Origin: Cristatella mucedo | Lineage: Eukaryota > Bryozoa > Phylactolaemata > Cristatellidae | Assembly: GCA_009760855.2 (NCBI GenBank) | Contig: WPIO01000078.1 | Location: 542,501-606,500, forward strand | Direction of reading: 5' to 3' | Length of the DNA: 64,000 nt | Position numbers and translations under genes: made by a program | Part shown: positions 23,272-36,952 of the stretch, one piece after another | How the letters are laid out: the number at the start of each line of letters is the position of its first letter | How positions within the stretch are numbered: the stretch's first letter is position 1 | The notes under the pieces: model-generated | The model's input: the letters and a program-made list of their open reading frames with translations, nothing else | What the model was told of the DNA's origin: nothing | Database searches by the model: none

Positions 23272-23273
<2 letters not shown>
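21251..23273. other. LIM gene intron, no feature recognised
   Basis: Contains poly-C (about 22,622) and poly-G (about 22,801) tracts. Open frames on both strands overlap one another and carry no known motif. Confidence 0.4.

Positions 23274-23359
<86 letters not shown>
23274..23359. repeat. (GT)n microsatellite
   Basis: More than 40 GT units, nearly perfect. Confidence 0.98.
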
Positions 23360-23364
<5 letters not shown>

Positions 23365-23589
23365 ACACATTGCAGCACTTTGTTTATGCTCACTTAGCTA
23401 AAGCAGAAAGGCTGAAATCCAGAGTTATCTGCCTTTATGGTGTTCCACAGGACGAGGACTAACGTCAATACCGATAACTGTGTCTGGCATTTGGTTTAAC
23501 TGGCTGCTGTATGGCTCCTCATCCGTTATTTTCTGCTCGATCGGTGTTCTGCTGGTTTGTCAATTTTGCAAGTCATGAGTTAAGTCCCT

Positions 23590-23745
23590 TGGGCCTTATC
23601 CCTGGGGTAAGGTGCTCTTTGTTCACGACCCAGGTCGTGGGTTCAAGTCCTGAACTGCGTGATCCGTTATTGCCCACTGCAAGCGGTGGTGATAGCCGTT
23701 AAGGCTGTGCTAAGCTATACGCATGAGGCTGTTAAATCAGGCAAC
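23590..23745 (+). mobile_element. SINE B copy
   Basis: An A-box-like CTGGGGTAAGGTG, a B box GTGGGTTCAAGTCC, then a TGCAAGCGGTGGTGATAGCC body and an AGGCTGTTAAATCAG end, matching the copies near 14.4 and 40.0 kb. Confidence 0.78.
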
Positions 23746-24143
23746 TTTTTTCCATGTTGGATCTACTGTGCTGCATGACTGCTGCCAACCACGAGCTCTT
23801 GGCTTTGGTAGGCTGCCGGTGTTTACTTTTCGAATGCTGCTGCTGCATTTTTTTGCAGAGCAGCAGCTCGAACATTGTTCAGCAAGGTACTAGTAGCAAT
23901 CGTTGTCGTCGTTGCGAGCATTCTGTTGTTTTCATTCTGACTTGGTTTTTGCGACTTTGCCGTGCATTGTACCTCTTGCTTCACTACCGTCCTGCTTCTC
24001 CCTCTGATGCTTTTTTTTTTATATACTTGCTACTCTCTCTCCGGTCCCTCTTTCTCGGTCTCTTTATTTTTTTCTTGCTCTCTCTCTCTTCTCAATTTTT
24101 TACTTTCTCTCACTCTTTCACTCTCTCAGCCTGACTTTGTGTG

Positions 24144-24146
<3 letters not shown>

Positions 24147-24237
<91 letters not shown>

Positions 24238-24238
24238 T
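24147..24238. repeat. (GT)n microsatellite in a CT-rich region
   Basis: About 40 GT units, flanked from 24,030 to 24,370 by CT- and T-rich low-complexity sequence. Confidence 0.97.
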
Positions 24239-24371
24239 GTCTTTTGCTTCCCCTCCTTCTTTTTCTTCCTTACTCTTTCTTTCTGTCTCTCTCTGATTCT
24301 CATCATACACTTTGTCTCTGTGTCTCTCTCTTTCTGTCTCTGTGTGTCTCTCTCTTTTTCAGCTGTTGACT

Positions 24372-26555
24372 TCTAGCTGGTGTGCTTTTTTCATTAAGCA
24401 GCTATCGCACCAGCGTGACTTACTAGTGGGCTTGTGCCCTCTTCCCCCCCCCGTGACACATCTCTTTAGCATAAATTTGTCACTTTGTCAAAAATTCGAT
24501 TAACAGATGTTAACACTTTTAACATTAACACGGTCAGCTAAGCTTGTTGCCGATGTAGTAGTGATTCGCTGCTGTAAGCCACACGTTGGCTTCAAAGCTA
24601 GAGAACACTGTCGTCACGCTGTGTGCACGTGGCTTTGGCTTATCGCTTTGTGCTTCTACTGGTTTCAGTTTCAGCCCATTCAGGCCGTATAGCCAGCCTT
24701 CTGACTGTGGGCAGAGCTCCTTGGATGTTTATGTAGAAGGTACAGACATTCACCCAGACACAGACAGTGGCATTCAGGATTTTAATATAAGAGGAAGCAT
24801 GACCATCAACATTTCTATTTAGGGGACTAGAGTCCCTGCAAGATTTTCAAGTAGGTGGGTCCAGACCTGCAATTAATGAAAAATTATAGTGAAAAATCCG
24901 TAGTGTTAACTCGACTCGAACTGGGCAGCTGGTCATTGAGTGGAATTAAAGCATAATGTATTCGTCAGTGACGGTCGCGGTGTAGCAATAGGAGGCGGCC
25001 CAGCTTGCTGCTGTCCCACACTGTCGGGAGGGGGAGGGGAGGAGGCAAGCGCCCCTAGCTCTGCTGCTGCTCGACACAGACACACATACAGAAACAGGCA
25101 TGTACATGCTTGCACGGTCACACATCATGGCGGATCTTTTTGTGTCGACAGCCTGTTCGACTCCGCCATTTATGTTTGGTGCGGCTGTGATGCGGTTTTC
25201 TGTTAAACCGAGGACCCAGGTGTCCCTAGTTTGATTTTCGAATCAACTATGTAGAGAATTGGGAGTATGCTCGATGCCGCCGTTGGCGTGCACCAGTGGT
25301 GCACCGTGGCTCCTGCAATGCACCCATACCCAGTATATCTCACCGTGCCTTTAGTAGCATGCCAGGAATCGCCACAAGACTTTCAAAAGTTCGTCCAGGC
25401 AGGCAGGAGTGCTTCGAATTGCTAAGCGTCGATCTCGATCCCAACCCTAGGCAGGCAGGCGCCCCGATCTCGACCCAGGGGCTGGCTCCACCAGGCAGGG
25501 GGCTTGGCGCGCTCCCTCGCCCTCCCCCCCCCAGGCTGATGCAGAGGGGCATGCCGGGTGGCAAGTCGCCCTGTATCACACTTTAGCCATTCTACGATCG
25601 ATGACACAATGGCAAGGTCAAAGTTCTGAGCTTGCACCCTTGGCTTGATATCCTGGCAATGTAAGGCCTGTTTGCACGATTGCTGCCTTAGCAATTGTAT
25701 ATGCACAAACGCCTGCTATGTATGGTAGATTTATTGCAGTTTGTGCCTAAAATGGTAATCATTAGCCATAATGCTATTATATGAGATTGCTTTATTTTTA
25801 CTCAAGAACCTTGACTTCACTCTTCAAGAGCGCCTTAACTTAGGCAGGCGCTTGTTCTAGCACCTTGCGTAAAGCCATAATTCAAATTGGCTCATTTAAA
25901 AAACGATCACGTCCAAAAATTCACCTACATCTATTCATGATATGATGTTGCATGTAACAAAGTTATACATCAAGAACATGTGCCCTGTACTTGTGTAAGG
26001 AGAATTCGTTTGATTTGAGACATCAAAAGTGGTTGCTCTGCGTACATTGTCAGCCTGGCGAAGCCTTAGATCGATTGACTAGCGAGGCTCTCATTCCTTC
26101 CGTGTTCCCGCTTTTTTGCAACGCTGGCCAAAGTCTTTCATCAAAACCGTCTTAACGTTTTTTTTTTAGACTGCCAGAACCAATATAGAACTATTTCTGC
26201 CATTTTGAAAGCTCAGGCATGGGCCTTTTCACTTGCTTGTCCAGACAGGCTACCGAAATTTCCACCAGGCCTCTGCAGCTCGTGATTAATATTGCTGCAA
26301 AGTGATTTATAAATCCAAAAACAATCAGTTGCTTCTCTCCTTTGCCGAAGGAGCTGTAATGGCTCCCGGCTGATCAACAGATAGAAGCAAAATTCTTACT
26401 CTGACCCATGAGGTCTACCACGGCATGGTTACCTTGCTGCACTGTTTCACCTGTTTTACACTCAACGCACCCTGATGGGTCCTACATGTGGGCAGCAGCA
26501 AATTAGCTTCTTCATTCTTTTATCAACTACTGTTGGTGACCGAAACTTTTGCTCT
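24372..26555. other. LIM gene intron, no feature recognised
   Basis: No coding, RNA or dispersed-repeat signal that I can support. The 25.6-26.5 kb part is AT-richer unique sequence. Confidence 0.4.
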
Positions 26556-26559
26556 GCAG

Positions 26560-26664
26560 GTCCTAGGCTGTGGAAATTTTCTTTGCAGCAAATGTAAAGT
26601 GCCTAGAAAGAGATTGGGTTATCTGAGGGTTCTATATCAAATGTATTATTATCATCATTATTTT
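26560..26664 (+). mobile_element. LINE family 1 3' tail
   Basis: TTTGCAGCAAATGTAAAGTG, the hairpin AGAAAGAGATTGGGTTATCTG, a diverged TTCTATATCAAATG and an ATT/ATC tail. Confidence 0.82.
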
Positions 26665-26699
26665 TTAGCTCACCCGAAATTCTAATGCAAAAGACTTTC

Positions 26700-26905
26700 A
26701 CACTCCTGCCGACTGTGGCAATTCTTTTCAGCCTTCCTGAGCTGCTACTTCCGTGCTACTTACTTTTTCGACTGTCCTCCTGACTCAGCCATGCTTCTCA
26801 CTTTCTCTTTGTTTTTGAGTGCACTACAGAAAACTGTCTTTGTAGGACTCATGCAGTCTTTGGTGCTCTGTGGAGTCACAGATAGAGGGAGACAAGTGCA
26901 CTGCT
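26700..26905 (+). mobile_element. LINE family 2 3' UTR, diverged
   Basis: CTCCTGCCGACTGTGGCAATTC, TGAGCTGCTACTTCCGTGCTAC and TGTGGAGTCACAGATAGAGG follow the order of the family 2 3' UTR seen at 8.7 and 19.7 kb. Confidence 0.7.
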
Positions 26906-27642
26906 GCTGAATCTCCTCTGCTGCTCTCGGCATATATCATTATTGTCTTGGCTATCTTCTCTGTTAAATTATTGCAGCCTACAGTTTCACAAAGAACTGC
27001 TATTTCCTTTGCTTAGCCTTCGTTACGTGCTGATTTGGCAAGCAGGTGTGGGCAGCACGAGAGGTGCCAAAAGGCCAGGCCCTCCATCCGTGGCCTCGTT
27101 GTCAGGGCACAGCCGTAGCCGAAACGTGCCACATCTTGTCACTACAGCCGTGACTGTAGGGGAAGCTGTACTCCTTGGAGGGTGCCAGAGTGTGCGAGTA
27201 GCTGGGTGCTGGGGATCATTCACCTGCCTGCACCGCCACGAAAGCCACGAATGCATCACCGCCTGTGCGTTGGTGTTCTGATGTTTGTGTAACTCGGGTT
27301 TTATCGCTTTCCATGCACTCTGGAGCCTTAGCAATGAGGACCGGCCTGGGGTTCGGCATTTCATAAACAGCAGCTGTTTGCTCCTGCAGGCATTCACACT
27401 TTAGTCGGCCTCGGGCAACTGTTATTCCGGGGCATTCAGAGGTAGTCGATTTCATGTGGGAAACCTGGGGTGGTGAAAGATTGTGTATTGCATCGGTTCT
27501 CAGTTGGCACTACGCTTGGTGGGTGGCAGCACCTGAGTGCTGTGGCGGGTTTTGCAGTGAGACCAGTCAATACCTGTCATGCATTCGCTATGGCAAGCAA
27601 GCGTGTCGTCGTTGTATGTCGGCTACCCCACGGCAGCCACAC

Positions 27643-27648
<6 letters not shown>

Positions 27649-27685
<37 letters not shown>

Positions 27686-27692
27686 ACACGAG
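27649..27692. repeat. (CT)n with inverted (GA)n
   Basis: About 20 CT units followed within 20 bases by a GA run (27,691-27,708). Transcribed, the two could pair. Confidence 0.93.
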
Positions 27693-27934
27693 GGAGAGAG
27701 AGAGAGAGTTGATCGAGTAGGCAGGGATAGGGGAAAATAGAGAACGTGAGAGGAGGTGAGTGATAGGGAGTCTAAAGCTAAAGTGGAACTCGCTAGAACA
27801 AGTCGTGGAGCGCATGGGAAGCCACAGTGGCAGCAGCAAGTGCAGGGGGCTGTATAGCATCATTGTGTATGTCACCGGAGCAGCCTGGTCGCAGTGCTCA
27901 TTCTCCACTGGGTCTTGTTTTTTGTCTCGTTCAG

Positions 27935-28002
27935 GGCGTTCACTAAAGGGAAAGCCATTCTACTGGCTACAAGATAAAGCTTACTGCGAAGAGGACTACA
28001 AG
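27935..28002 (+). CDS. Ajuba-family LIM protein, LIM1 second half
   Basis: This exon follows CGTTCAG and ends before GTGACT. Joined in phase to the 19.2 kb exon it restores the second zinc finger of LIM1: RSLKGKPFYWLQDKAYCEED, with the C-x-x-D ligands at its end. The exon is 68 bases and leaves phase 0. No stop or frameshift. Confidence 0.94.
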
Positions 28003-28820
28003 GTGACTGTGAGCAGCATGCAGCCTGTCTGCGCCGGTCCATGCGACCGCTTGTGCGCGCATACAACCTGCTGCGCACTAGCCCTGGGGAAGCTACCGTG
28101 CTGCAGCCCAGCGCCGGCAGTTGCGCAAGTGCCTAGTTTTTTCAGTTTCCTGCCAAGCTGCTGCTTCTATTGATTGCAGCTCTTGCTCGTACTACCGCTC
28201 AGTAAAGCCCCCTCCCCCAGACTGCTGACTAGTGGCTATGTGTCAATGGCACTAGCGGCACTCCCTTACGTTGGATTCTAGGACAATCGACTCGGCACTG
28301 GAGGCAGTCAGATCCCCTCCCTTCGCTCGGTCGTTTTGGGATTGGACTGATCGTCTGCCGGTAGATTGGCTGGATAATATCGAAGATTTTTATCGTTTGA
28401 AGTATTTGTGTCGTTGTCTCGATAGAAAGAAATAAGGCCTTGCTGAGAACAAGATTTCAGCCCATTAAATGTCAGAGCTGCAAATTCGAATGCAGCAGAG
28501 CCGGTTGCTGGTTGCATGATAATAAGCCAGCCTCAATGCCCTCTACATAGTACAGCAGTGGTGATCGTGCTCTCTGGCTGCTGAATATCCCATATGCTGT
28601 TTCTGTAAAACCAGATTATTGTTGCCGTAAAATTAATAACCTTTCGCTGTCGGCTGACTGCTGTTAACCCCCTCCCCCACGTGTCCACACAGATGGGATG
28701 GGCAGGATCATCTGTGGCTGTGGTGGAGTGCAGACTTTCATCAGATTACCAAACCTCGATCGTGATTGATGCCAACTTTATTTGTTGCTGGCTGCCTACC
28801 ACAAATACCGGCTTGAATGG

Positions 28821-29999
<1,179 letters not shown>

Positions 30000-30212
30000 G
30001 TATCTCCGTCAGTAACTCCACAAAGTCATAAAGACCATGTGGGTGTTACGCAGGAGAGTTTCGTATAGCGCACTCACAGCCTAAGCGGCTTTCGGTACGC
30101 ATTCGGTAGCCAACAGACTTCGTCTCACGCAACAAAGAGAAAGTGGGAAGCATAGCAGAGTCGGGAGAGCAGTCGAGGTAGTGAGGGGTATGGAAGTAGC
30201 AGCTCAAGACTG
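30000..30212 (-). mobile_element. LINE family 2 3' UTR, minus strand
   Basis: The reverse complement of the 8.7 kb and 19.7 kb 3' UTRs: TGTATCTCCGTCAGTAACTC, CACAGCCTAAGCGGCTTTCG and CATTCGGTAGCCAACAGAC are directly readable on the plus strand. Confidence 0.85.
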
Positions 30213-30315
30213 ACTATTTAAGAAGAAGATATATCGGACAATCTTTGGAATCAGCTGCTGGAAGCTACTCATAGCAAACCTGACCTGCAGGGGGGGGGTG
30301 TAAAGATGGCAAATA

Positions 30316-30316
<1 letters not shown>

Positions 30317-30357
<41 letters not shown>

Positions 30358-30358
30358 G
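30317..30358. repeat. (TA)n(GA)n microsatellite
   Basis: About 9 TA units followed by about 10 GA units. Confidence 0.93.
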
Positions 30359-30993
30359 GGGGCAAAGAAGAGGGCATGAAAGTTAGTGATAGACAGGCAG
30401 AGGGCATAAGATTGCTCTGCAGTTGAGAGCTCTCCGGGGCATGAATCCCGATGATCTTGGAAGTTTTGAAGGATTGCTGTGCATAGACTCCTCCAGAAGC
30501 ATGCCGGAAGCTGGTGGAGTCAAGGCCAAGGTGAGCTCCTTAAAGTTATTGAAAATCGTAGTGACTTGCCTAGTTACTGATTGTATCCAATAACTTACAT
30601 GCAATTATATATTTGCGAGCTTTTCCGAATAATAACAACAGCCACCGAGTGAGATCCATACCGAATCGTGTTCGTTTTGAGTGAAATAATGTGCTTCTAG
30701 CAGGTGAGTGGAAACTTAAAGATGCCATATAATCGGCAGTGCGCAGATAAGTGCTTCTGAAGTAGTATGTGAACACCAAAGCTCCACGTACGTCAAGCGT
30801 CCACGTGCAAAGCAAGAGCAGCAGCGTTTGCGCTACTGCTTGTTTGCGAAAAAGCTGAACATTCTTGAATGGCATTCTTGAATTCAAGGGCATGCGCCGA
30901 GTGCAGCAATCACGGGTGCTATTTTCTGCCAGAGGCCGATGTGCTACTTTATCTGCCCGGCAGCTCAATGTAAGCCCTGGTCTGCTGTTTTAG

Positions 30994-31056
30994 TACACGG
31001 GATTCCAGCAGATGGCAGAGCACTGCCGTGCCTGTGGTCAGCTCATCTTGGATGTG
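30994..31056 (+). CDS. Ajuba-family LIM protein, LIM2 start
   Basis: A 63-base phase-0 exon between TGTTTTAG and GTGAGT. It encodes YTGFQQMAEHCRACGQLILD: the linker between LIM1 and LIM2 plus the first CxxC of LIM2. The GFQQ-type linker is a hallmark of the Ajuba/LIMD1/WTIP group and argues against plain zyxin/LPP. Confidence 0.93.
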
Positions 31057-31385
31057 GTGAGTCGTACAGCAGCTGCTGCTGCTGTTTTTGTCAAGTTGAG
31101 GTGATTATTACCACCACCAGTGCCGGCAGCCCATAGTTGGTCCGCAGCCTAGGTCCGGTCAGGTCAGGTCAGGCCAGGATGTCGAGCAGTTGGCTCATGT
31201 CATTAGGTGGGGGGGGGGAGGTTTGCTTTGCCTGCTCTTTGCTATCACTGCTTTCTGGGAAGAGCTGTGCTGCACCGTCGGTAATAAAATACGACCATCC
31301 TGCAAGGCAGGCAGCTGTGAGCTTTTGCTCTCAGGCATCTTTGCTCTGGAGGAGTTGGAGGTGCACTTTGCTCTTTTCGCTCCAG

Positions 31386-31516
31386 GTCCTGCAAGCAGTC
31401 GGCCAGACGTATCATCCGGGCTGCTTTCGCTGCCTGGTGTGCAGCAAGTGCCTCGACGGCGAATCGTTCACTCTGGACTCGGCCGGCTGTCCACTCTGTG
31501 TCACCGACTACCACCG
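31386..31516 (+). CDS. Ajuba-family LIM protein, LIM2 body
   Basis: This exon starts after CTCCAG and ends before GTGCGT. It encodes VLQAVGQTYHPGCFRC, CSKCLDGESFTLD and CVTDYHR, giving the HxxC, CxxC and CxxD/H ligands of LIM2. All zinc ligands are present. It ends two bases into an arginine codon, completed by the next exon. Confidence 0.95.
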
Positions 31517-32208
31517 GTGCGTCAGTCACGTGGCAGGCTCCCCTCCCCCACCTCCGACATGCTGCTCGGCTGCCCGCCCCCTGCCGGCCCTGTAGGGGCA
31601 GCTCCAAAGAAAACCTGACCTGTACTGCTCGCTCGGCTGCATATTTTTGCTTGGTGTGACAGAAGCAAGCTCGTCGAAATCCAGGATTCGGTCAGGCCTT
31701 GGAAGTTTTCTTCTGCTACCCAAGTAGTGCTGTACTCGTGTGTAAGCAAAATGGCTGATGTAGCATCGATGCCCTGAGAAGATGGCCACAGGTTTCTCTC
31801 CCGTGTGCGTGCATGCATTTGTGCACACGATGGGCTGTGATTCCGGTTTTCTATTAGGCTAATTTGGCACGCGCTGCATGCTTGGTGGGTCAAGCCTGCA
31901 CCCCGTGGCTTCTGTCAGATTGGAAGGCTGTTGTTGGTGGTAACCCAGCAGGTACATCAAAAAGGTAAAGGTCGACTGATTCAGCAGCCTCGTCGATGCA
32001 GCCGCAGAAGATGGCAATAGTAAAACTAATAACTTATAGCGTCAAATGCATTAGCATTGAAAGTAACATCCAAGGAGAAAAAATCTCTTTGTAGTAGTTT
32101 TTTATATCCTGGAAAGGAAGCACAGAAAATGCATGGTTGTCTGAGGGCGATTCAGTGAATTGCTGATAGATGCACAGGTACCTGGTGACTCCGAAATAGT
32201 CAATGTCT

Positions 32209-32431
32209 ATAATAATAATAATTATTATTATTATGCACTTGATAAAGCGCCCTCGGATAACTTAATCTTGTTCTAGGCGCTTCACATTGGCTGCAAAGGG
32301 AAACGAGATTGAATGGTGAGTAATATCATGCTTGATAAACATGAAAAACGTGGTTAGGGGTGACGTGCACAGGGTCAGCATGCAAATGTGGTTAGTGGCA
32401 GCATGCACAGTGTCAGCACGCATAAACACAA
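32209..32431 (-). mobile_element. LINE family 1 3' UTR, minus strand
   Basis: AAT/ATT tail, GCACTTGATAAAGCGCCCTC, the inverted hairpin, and GTGCACAGGGTCAGCATGCA further in. It is truncated before any coding text. Confidence 0.87.
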
Positions 32432-32860
32432 CACCGGACATGGCGGCTTGCCGATGAAGCATGTTAAACCCCGAATCGCAGTGCCGTCAGTGCAAGCACC
32501 GTCCCATTAAAAGATCGTCTACCTCCTGAAAGTTGAAGCACATGACTTCCAAGCTGTCTCATAAAGAGGTCGCTTCCTTCCTGCAGGCATGCTTCCACTC
32601 TTCCCTTTCACGTTGTTGCATCCTGCTAGGTTAACAAACGGGGCGCTCAGCCTGATTTTTCCTACCAATGCCTGTGTGTGCTAGTACGACAGGCGATGGG
32701 GATACGGCCTCTTGCCATCGCTGCTGCCGGTCAGTTGACTAGCCGGTGTGAATGCTGAGGAGCTTAGCCCTGTGGCCACTGTCCCCCCTCCACTGGAGGC
32801 AGCACATCGTCCATCGTGGTGGTGACAGCGCCGTCCATAATTTTACCAACTGTATTGCAG

Positions 32861-32912
32861 GTTGTACGCACCTGTGTGTGCCTCGTGCAAGGGCGTCATC
32901 CAACCACTACAG
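32861..32912 (+). CDS. Ajuba-family LIM protein, LIM3 start
   Basis: A 52-base exon between TATTGCAG and GTGCGT. It encodes LYAPVCASCKGVIQPLQ, the LIM2-LIM3 linker and the first CxxC of LIM3. It joins in phase on both sides. Confidence 0.93.
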
Positions 32913-33046
32913 GTGCGTAAGCTAACCTCTCTCTCCCACCCAACAACGGTTGCCCTTCGGTGGATGTCCACTTCTTGCCAGCCAGGCCTGCCTGCTTTGG
33001 TGCTGCACCTTGCCACGTAACTGCTCCTCTTCGAATGAGTTGACAG

Positions 33047-33115
33047 GGCACTGACGAGACGGTGAGGGTGGTGGCACTGGGCCAGGACTATCACATCGAC
33101 TGCTACCACTGCGGG
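33047..33115 (+). CDS. Ajuba-family LIM protein, LIM3 middle
   Basis: This exon follows TTGACAG and ends before GTGAGA. It encodes GTDETVRVVALGQDYHID and CYHCG, supplying HxxC and part of the CxxC of LIM3. The ETVRVV...DYH wording is typical of Ajuba-group LIM3. The exon is 69 bases, phase 0. Confidence 0.94.
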
Positions 33116-33443
33116 GTGAGAGCGCTTGGCGCTGCTGCAGCTGCAGCAGCAGAAAATGTGTGCCTTTACAGTCGAGGGCACAGCTTGTCCACGATTTCTT
33201 GAACCTGCTTACCAGTAAGGGTAGTCAAAGCTGTTTATGTCTGCAAACTGTCTCTGTTTCGACCTTTTGCATGAATTTAGATGCTACACTAATTTTGACA
33301 CTAATCAGTATTGACAATATCGAATGTATTTAAAAGATTATGTTCGGTCAAGTCGATCTCCAAGGGATGAGCTCAAAGAAATCTTCTTATGATTGATCAA
33401 AAGCTTCGTGCAAAATACCCCAGAGTCCCTAAGATATAACTTA

Positions 33444-33672
33444 TAATAATAATAGTAATAATAATAATGCACTTGATAAAGCGCCCTCAGAGAACTTAAT
33501 CTCTTTCTAGGCGCTTTACATTTGCTGCAAAGGGAAATGCAATTTAATGGTGAGTAATATCATGCTTGATAAACAAACAACAGGAATAGTATTGTTAGGG
33601 GTGACATGCACAGGGTCGGCATGCAAATGTGGTTTGTGGCAGCATGCACAGTGTCAGCACGCATAAGCACAT
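33444..33672 (-). mobile_element. LINE family 1 3' UTR, minus strand
   Basis: AATAATAATG tail, TAAAGCGCCCTCAGAGAAC, TTTACATTTGCTGCAAAGGG and GCATGCACAGTGTCAGCACG, nearly identical to the 32.2 kb and 55 kb copies. Confidence 0.88.
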
Positions 33673-33927
33673 TTGTCGATGATAAGTAGATTCAGTTCAG
33701 GCTCTCATGTCCATTGCTAGCTTCCGGGAGTCAATGGCAGACTGTCGACCAATATTGGAGGGCTCTGATGCTAAATACTGAATTAGGATAACATCAACTA
33801 ACTAGTTATGGACTAGCCTATTGCTACTCAGAAAAATTGGGAGGCCTAACCCATCAAATAGGCTCGGTCAGCATATTTCCTGTAGAGCCTTCATGTAATC
33901 AATCGGCGCTTGTCTTGTTAAACTAGA

Positions 33928-34620
33928 TGACCACAACAGCTCCGCAGTCAAGTCTGCGTACATACAGCTACACACCGTTGCAAGCGTGTTTGGTCCAGCT
34001 TAGATAATGATGCAAGCTATACCTTGCATTTTTTACATTCCATCAAGACCTGTGTAACTCACTACTTGCAGGTCTTCCTACCTTTGTAATAAGACTCTTA
34101 CAGTTGGTTCAAAATTTTGCAAGTAGGCTTTTCTATTGCGAACGTCACAACAGCCATGCCTCTCTACTTCTCACTGACCTGCACTGGCTCCCGATCAAGC
34201 AGTATATCGGCTTCAAGGTTCTGTCACTCGCTTTTAAGTCCCCTCATTCTCTTGCTCTGGCTTATCTATTGGAAGCACTTCCTGAGGTTTTACATCGTCC
34301 ACCAATCTTCTGAATCGAGTCTTTTAACTGTATCTCGAACCAATCTCAGATCCTTACGAGTTGATGCCTTCAGCTTGAATGTTCCCAAAGCCTGGAACTC
34401 ACTACCGGCTGACATAAGGACATCCCCTGACTTGGCGGTATTTAAAGAGAAGCTAAAAGTCCACTTGTTCTTAACAGCATTTGCTCCGTGTCAACTGTCC
34501 CTTGCACGCTTATGCCTCCTGGCATCACTAAATTGACATATTTACGTTCCAGCAATCGAAAGCACCTAGAAAGAGATCTGGTTATCTTAGAGTGTTATAC
34601 CAAGAAATCTGGTTCTCTTA
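33928..34620 (+). mobile_element. LINE family 1 copy, RT C-terminus
   Basis: Starts at CTAGATGACCACAACAGCTC (SLDDH-type coding text), continues through LLLTDLHWLPIKQYIGFKV near 34,160-34,220 and VPKAWNSLP near 34,385, then ends in a duplicated partial tail near 34,560-34,630. Frame changes show it is inactive. A second copy begins directly after it. Confidence 0.83.
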
Positions 34621-34639
34621 GTGTGTTATACAAATGTCT

Positions 34640-35178
34640 TAACGTTGATAATTCACCACTTTTCGCCGACCTGCACCGGCTACCAGTCAAGCAGCGCACC
34701 AACTTCAAGATTTTGTCGCTCCCTTTTAGGTCCCTTCATGCTTTGGCTCCAGCCTAGCTATCAGATCTACTCCCCCACTAGGCCAAGCATCGTACCACCC
34801 GCTTTTCAGCATCTAACTGTATACCTATACCTCGTACAAGCCTCAAATCCTTTGGAGACTATGCATTTAGTTCGTATGCTCCCGAAGCCTGGAACTCACT
34901 CCTTACTTGCATCACGAAACCCCCTGACTTGAGCACATTTAAAAATAAATTAAAAACACCTATTTAGGACAGCAATTCATGAGTCCCTGTGATTCGTCTT
35001 TTGTGTGTTTATGCATGCTGACACTGTGCATGTCACCCCTAACCTGTTGTTCTTGTTGTGTATCAAGCATGATACCACTAAACTTTCGATCGTGTTTCCT
35101 TTGCTGTAAATGTAAAGCACCTAGAGAGAGATTGAGTTCTCCGGTGATGCTTTTATCAAGTGTATTATTATTATTCTT
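34640..35178 (+). mobile_element. LINE family 1 copy, tandem to the previous one
   Basis: It begins inside the RT C-terminus (TTCGCCGACCTGCACCGGCT at about 34,660), runs through the 3' UTR, and ends with AGAGAGAGATTGAGTTCTC, TTTTATCAAGTG and an ATTATTATT tail. Head-to-tail with the 33.9-34.6 kb copy. Confidence 0.83.
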
Positions 35179-35492
35179 ATTGCAGTGACAAGTCCATGTA
35201 AACCTGAAGCAGAGCAGATTCTGTGGAACGTTGAGTTCTAACTGGCGATAGGAACTTGCATGGTCTGATGAACTGTGGTAATTGTTTAGTTGATCGGCCG
35301 CAACTCGCCCAAGTGTCTTCGGTAATAAAAAATAATAATATATTTCTATAGCACTCTAATGGAACCGAATCTCCAGGCACAATTAGCTACAAGAGAAACG
35401 ATAAGCAAGAGTTCATGACAAGCAAGATATCATGCATAGACAAGCAATAAGAAAAGAGGCATTCTGGTTAGTAGTAATAGAAGAGTAGAGAA

Positions 35493-35496
<4 letters not shown>

Positions 35497-35542
<46 letters not shown>
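35497..35542. repeat. (GA)n microsatellite
   Basis: More than 20 GA units. Confidence 0.97.
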
Positions 35543-35545
<3 letters not shown>

Positions 35546-36499
35546 AGATAAAAGATGCAAGAGGGCAGCTCTCTTGGTCTAGGGTCAGATGATTGATGAG
35601 TGGCCTGACAACAGCTGTTTTCAGAGGCCCTTTGCCTCTTTACCGGTCTTTACCGGTAACCAGGGACATATTTACAATATTTGTTATGGGTGGGCAGCAA
35701 CAGGTATACTCAGCTCATAAGAAAAACTGTTTGGACAGCTTACACCGTAATATTGCACAGTCACTTTGCACATGAATGTATGTATGTCTATGTGCACCCA
35801 CAAACCGTGGTGGCACTTGAGAAGAATTGAAATGTGCATGTGGGGATGTGTGCACACGTGCATAGGCACGAGTATGCAAAGGCCAGTGTAATCTGTCGAA
35901 ATTGGTATGTTCATGGGACTCTGACCAAACTCGGGTTTTTTTGGCTCGTGTAATCCCTTTCTCTCAAGCACTAGGCTGTCTCATTGGGGCTTAGAGTAGA
36001 AACGGTCTAGTCATGTTTCATCGTTATATTTATTGGTCCGGTGTGTGTTATCAGTGCATGCAGCCTGTATTTTTTTTTTTTGTATGCTGCTACGACGGCT
36101 GCTCGCTTATAGCCTGAATAGGGTATTCCTTATGGGCAGTCGCTGGCACATACAATGCTCGTGGTGTTGACGCTCTATTGGAGCTCCTATCAAATTGATG
36201 TCTTGTGCATAGTACCATGCTGTGTGGGTCTTTAAATACATCAGTACATCTTGAATCGACCAGTGAAGCATGATTGAAACCCCTGAGAGTCTCAGCTCTA
36301 GTATCCATGGTGCCTGCCACTTGCTAGCCCATGTAACGGCTAATCCCACGTAACGTCAGAAGCTTGCTCAGCACGATAGTTCAGAAGCTACGTGTGACTT
36401 CCTAGGAAATATCTGTACCGAAGGGCACAATAGGCCCCCTTATCCATTTTGGTAAGGGTTTGTGACAGGCGATTAGCCTCGTGAACCATCAGTCACTCA
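35543..36499. other. LIM gene intron, no feature recognised
   Basis: Unique-looking intronic DNA with a poly-T run at about 36,071. No coding or RNA signal. Confidence 0.4.
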
Positions 36500-36952
36500 C
36501 TTTTAGGTCCTACCTGTCAGATACCAGCCGACCTATCAGATACCGGGCTAAGCCTCGTACCATCCACTTTTCGGAATCTAACTCTTTACCAAAACCTAAC
36601 TATTTACCAAACCCCAAATCCTTTGGAGACCATGCCTTTAGTTAGTTCGTATGCCCCCAAAGCCTGAAACTCACTCCCGACCCGTGTCACGACATTTTTT
36701 TACTCGTCCACATTTAAAAAGAAGCTAAAAACGCATCTATTTATGACAGCATTTAGTGGGTCCCTGTGATTCGTCCTTTATGTGCTTATACATGCTGACA
36801 CTGTGCATGTCACCCATAACCATTTTATTCTTGTTGTTTATTGAACCATTCGATCATGCTTCCTTTGCAGCTATTGTAAAGCGCCTAGACAAGAGATTGA
36901 GTTCTATCCACTGAGCGATTTATCATGTATTATTATTGTTGTTATTGTAGCC
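36500..36952 (+). mobile_element. LINE family 1 copy, short
   Basis: A degraded RT C-terminus from about 36,500 (TTTTCGGAATCTAACTC, CAAATCCTTTGGAGACC), then the 3' UTR, AAGCGCCTAGACAAGAGATT and an ATTATTATTGTTG tail. It lies about 320 bp before the last LIM exon. Confidence 0.82.
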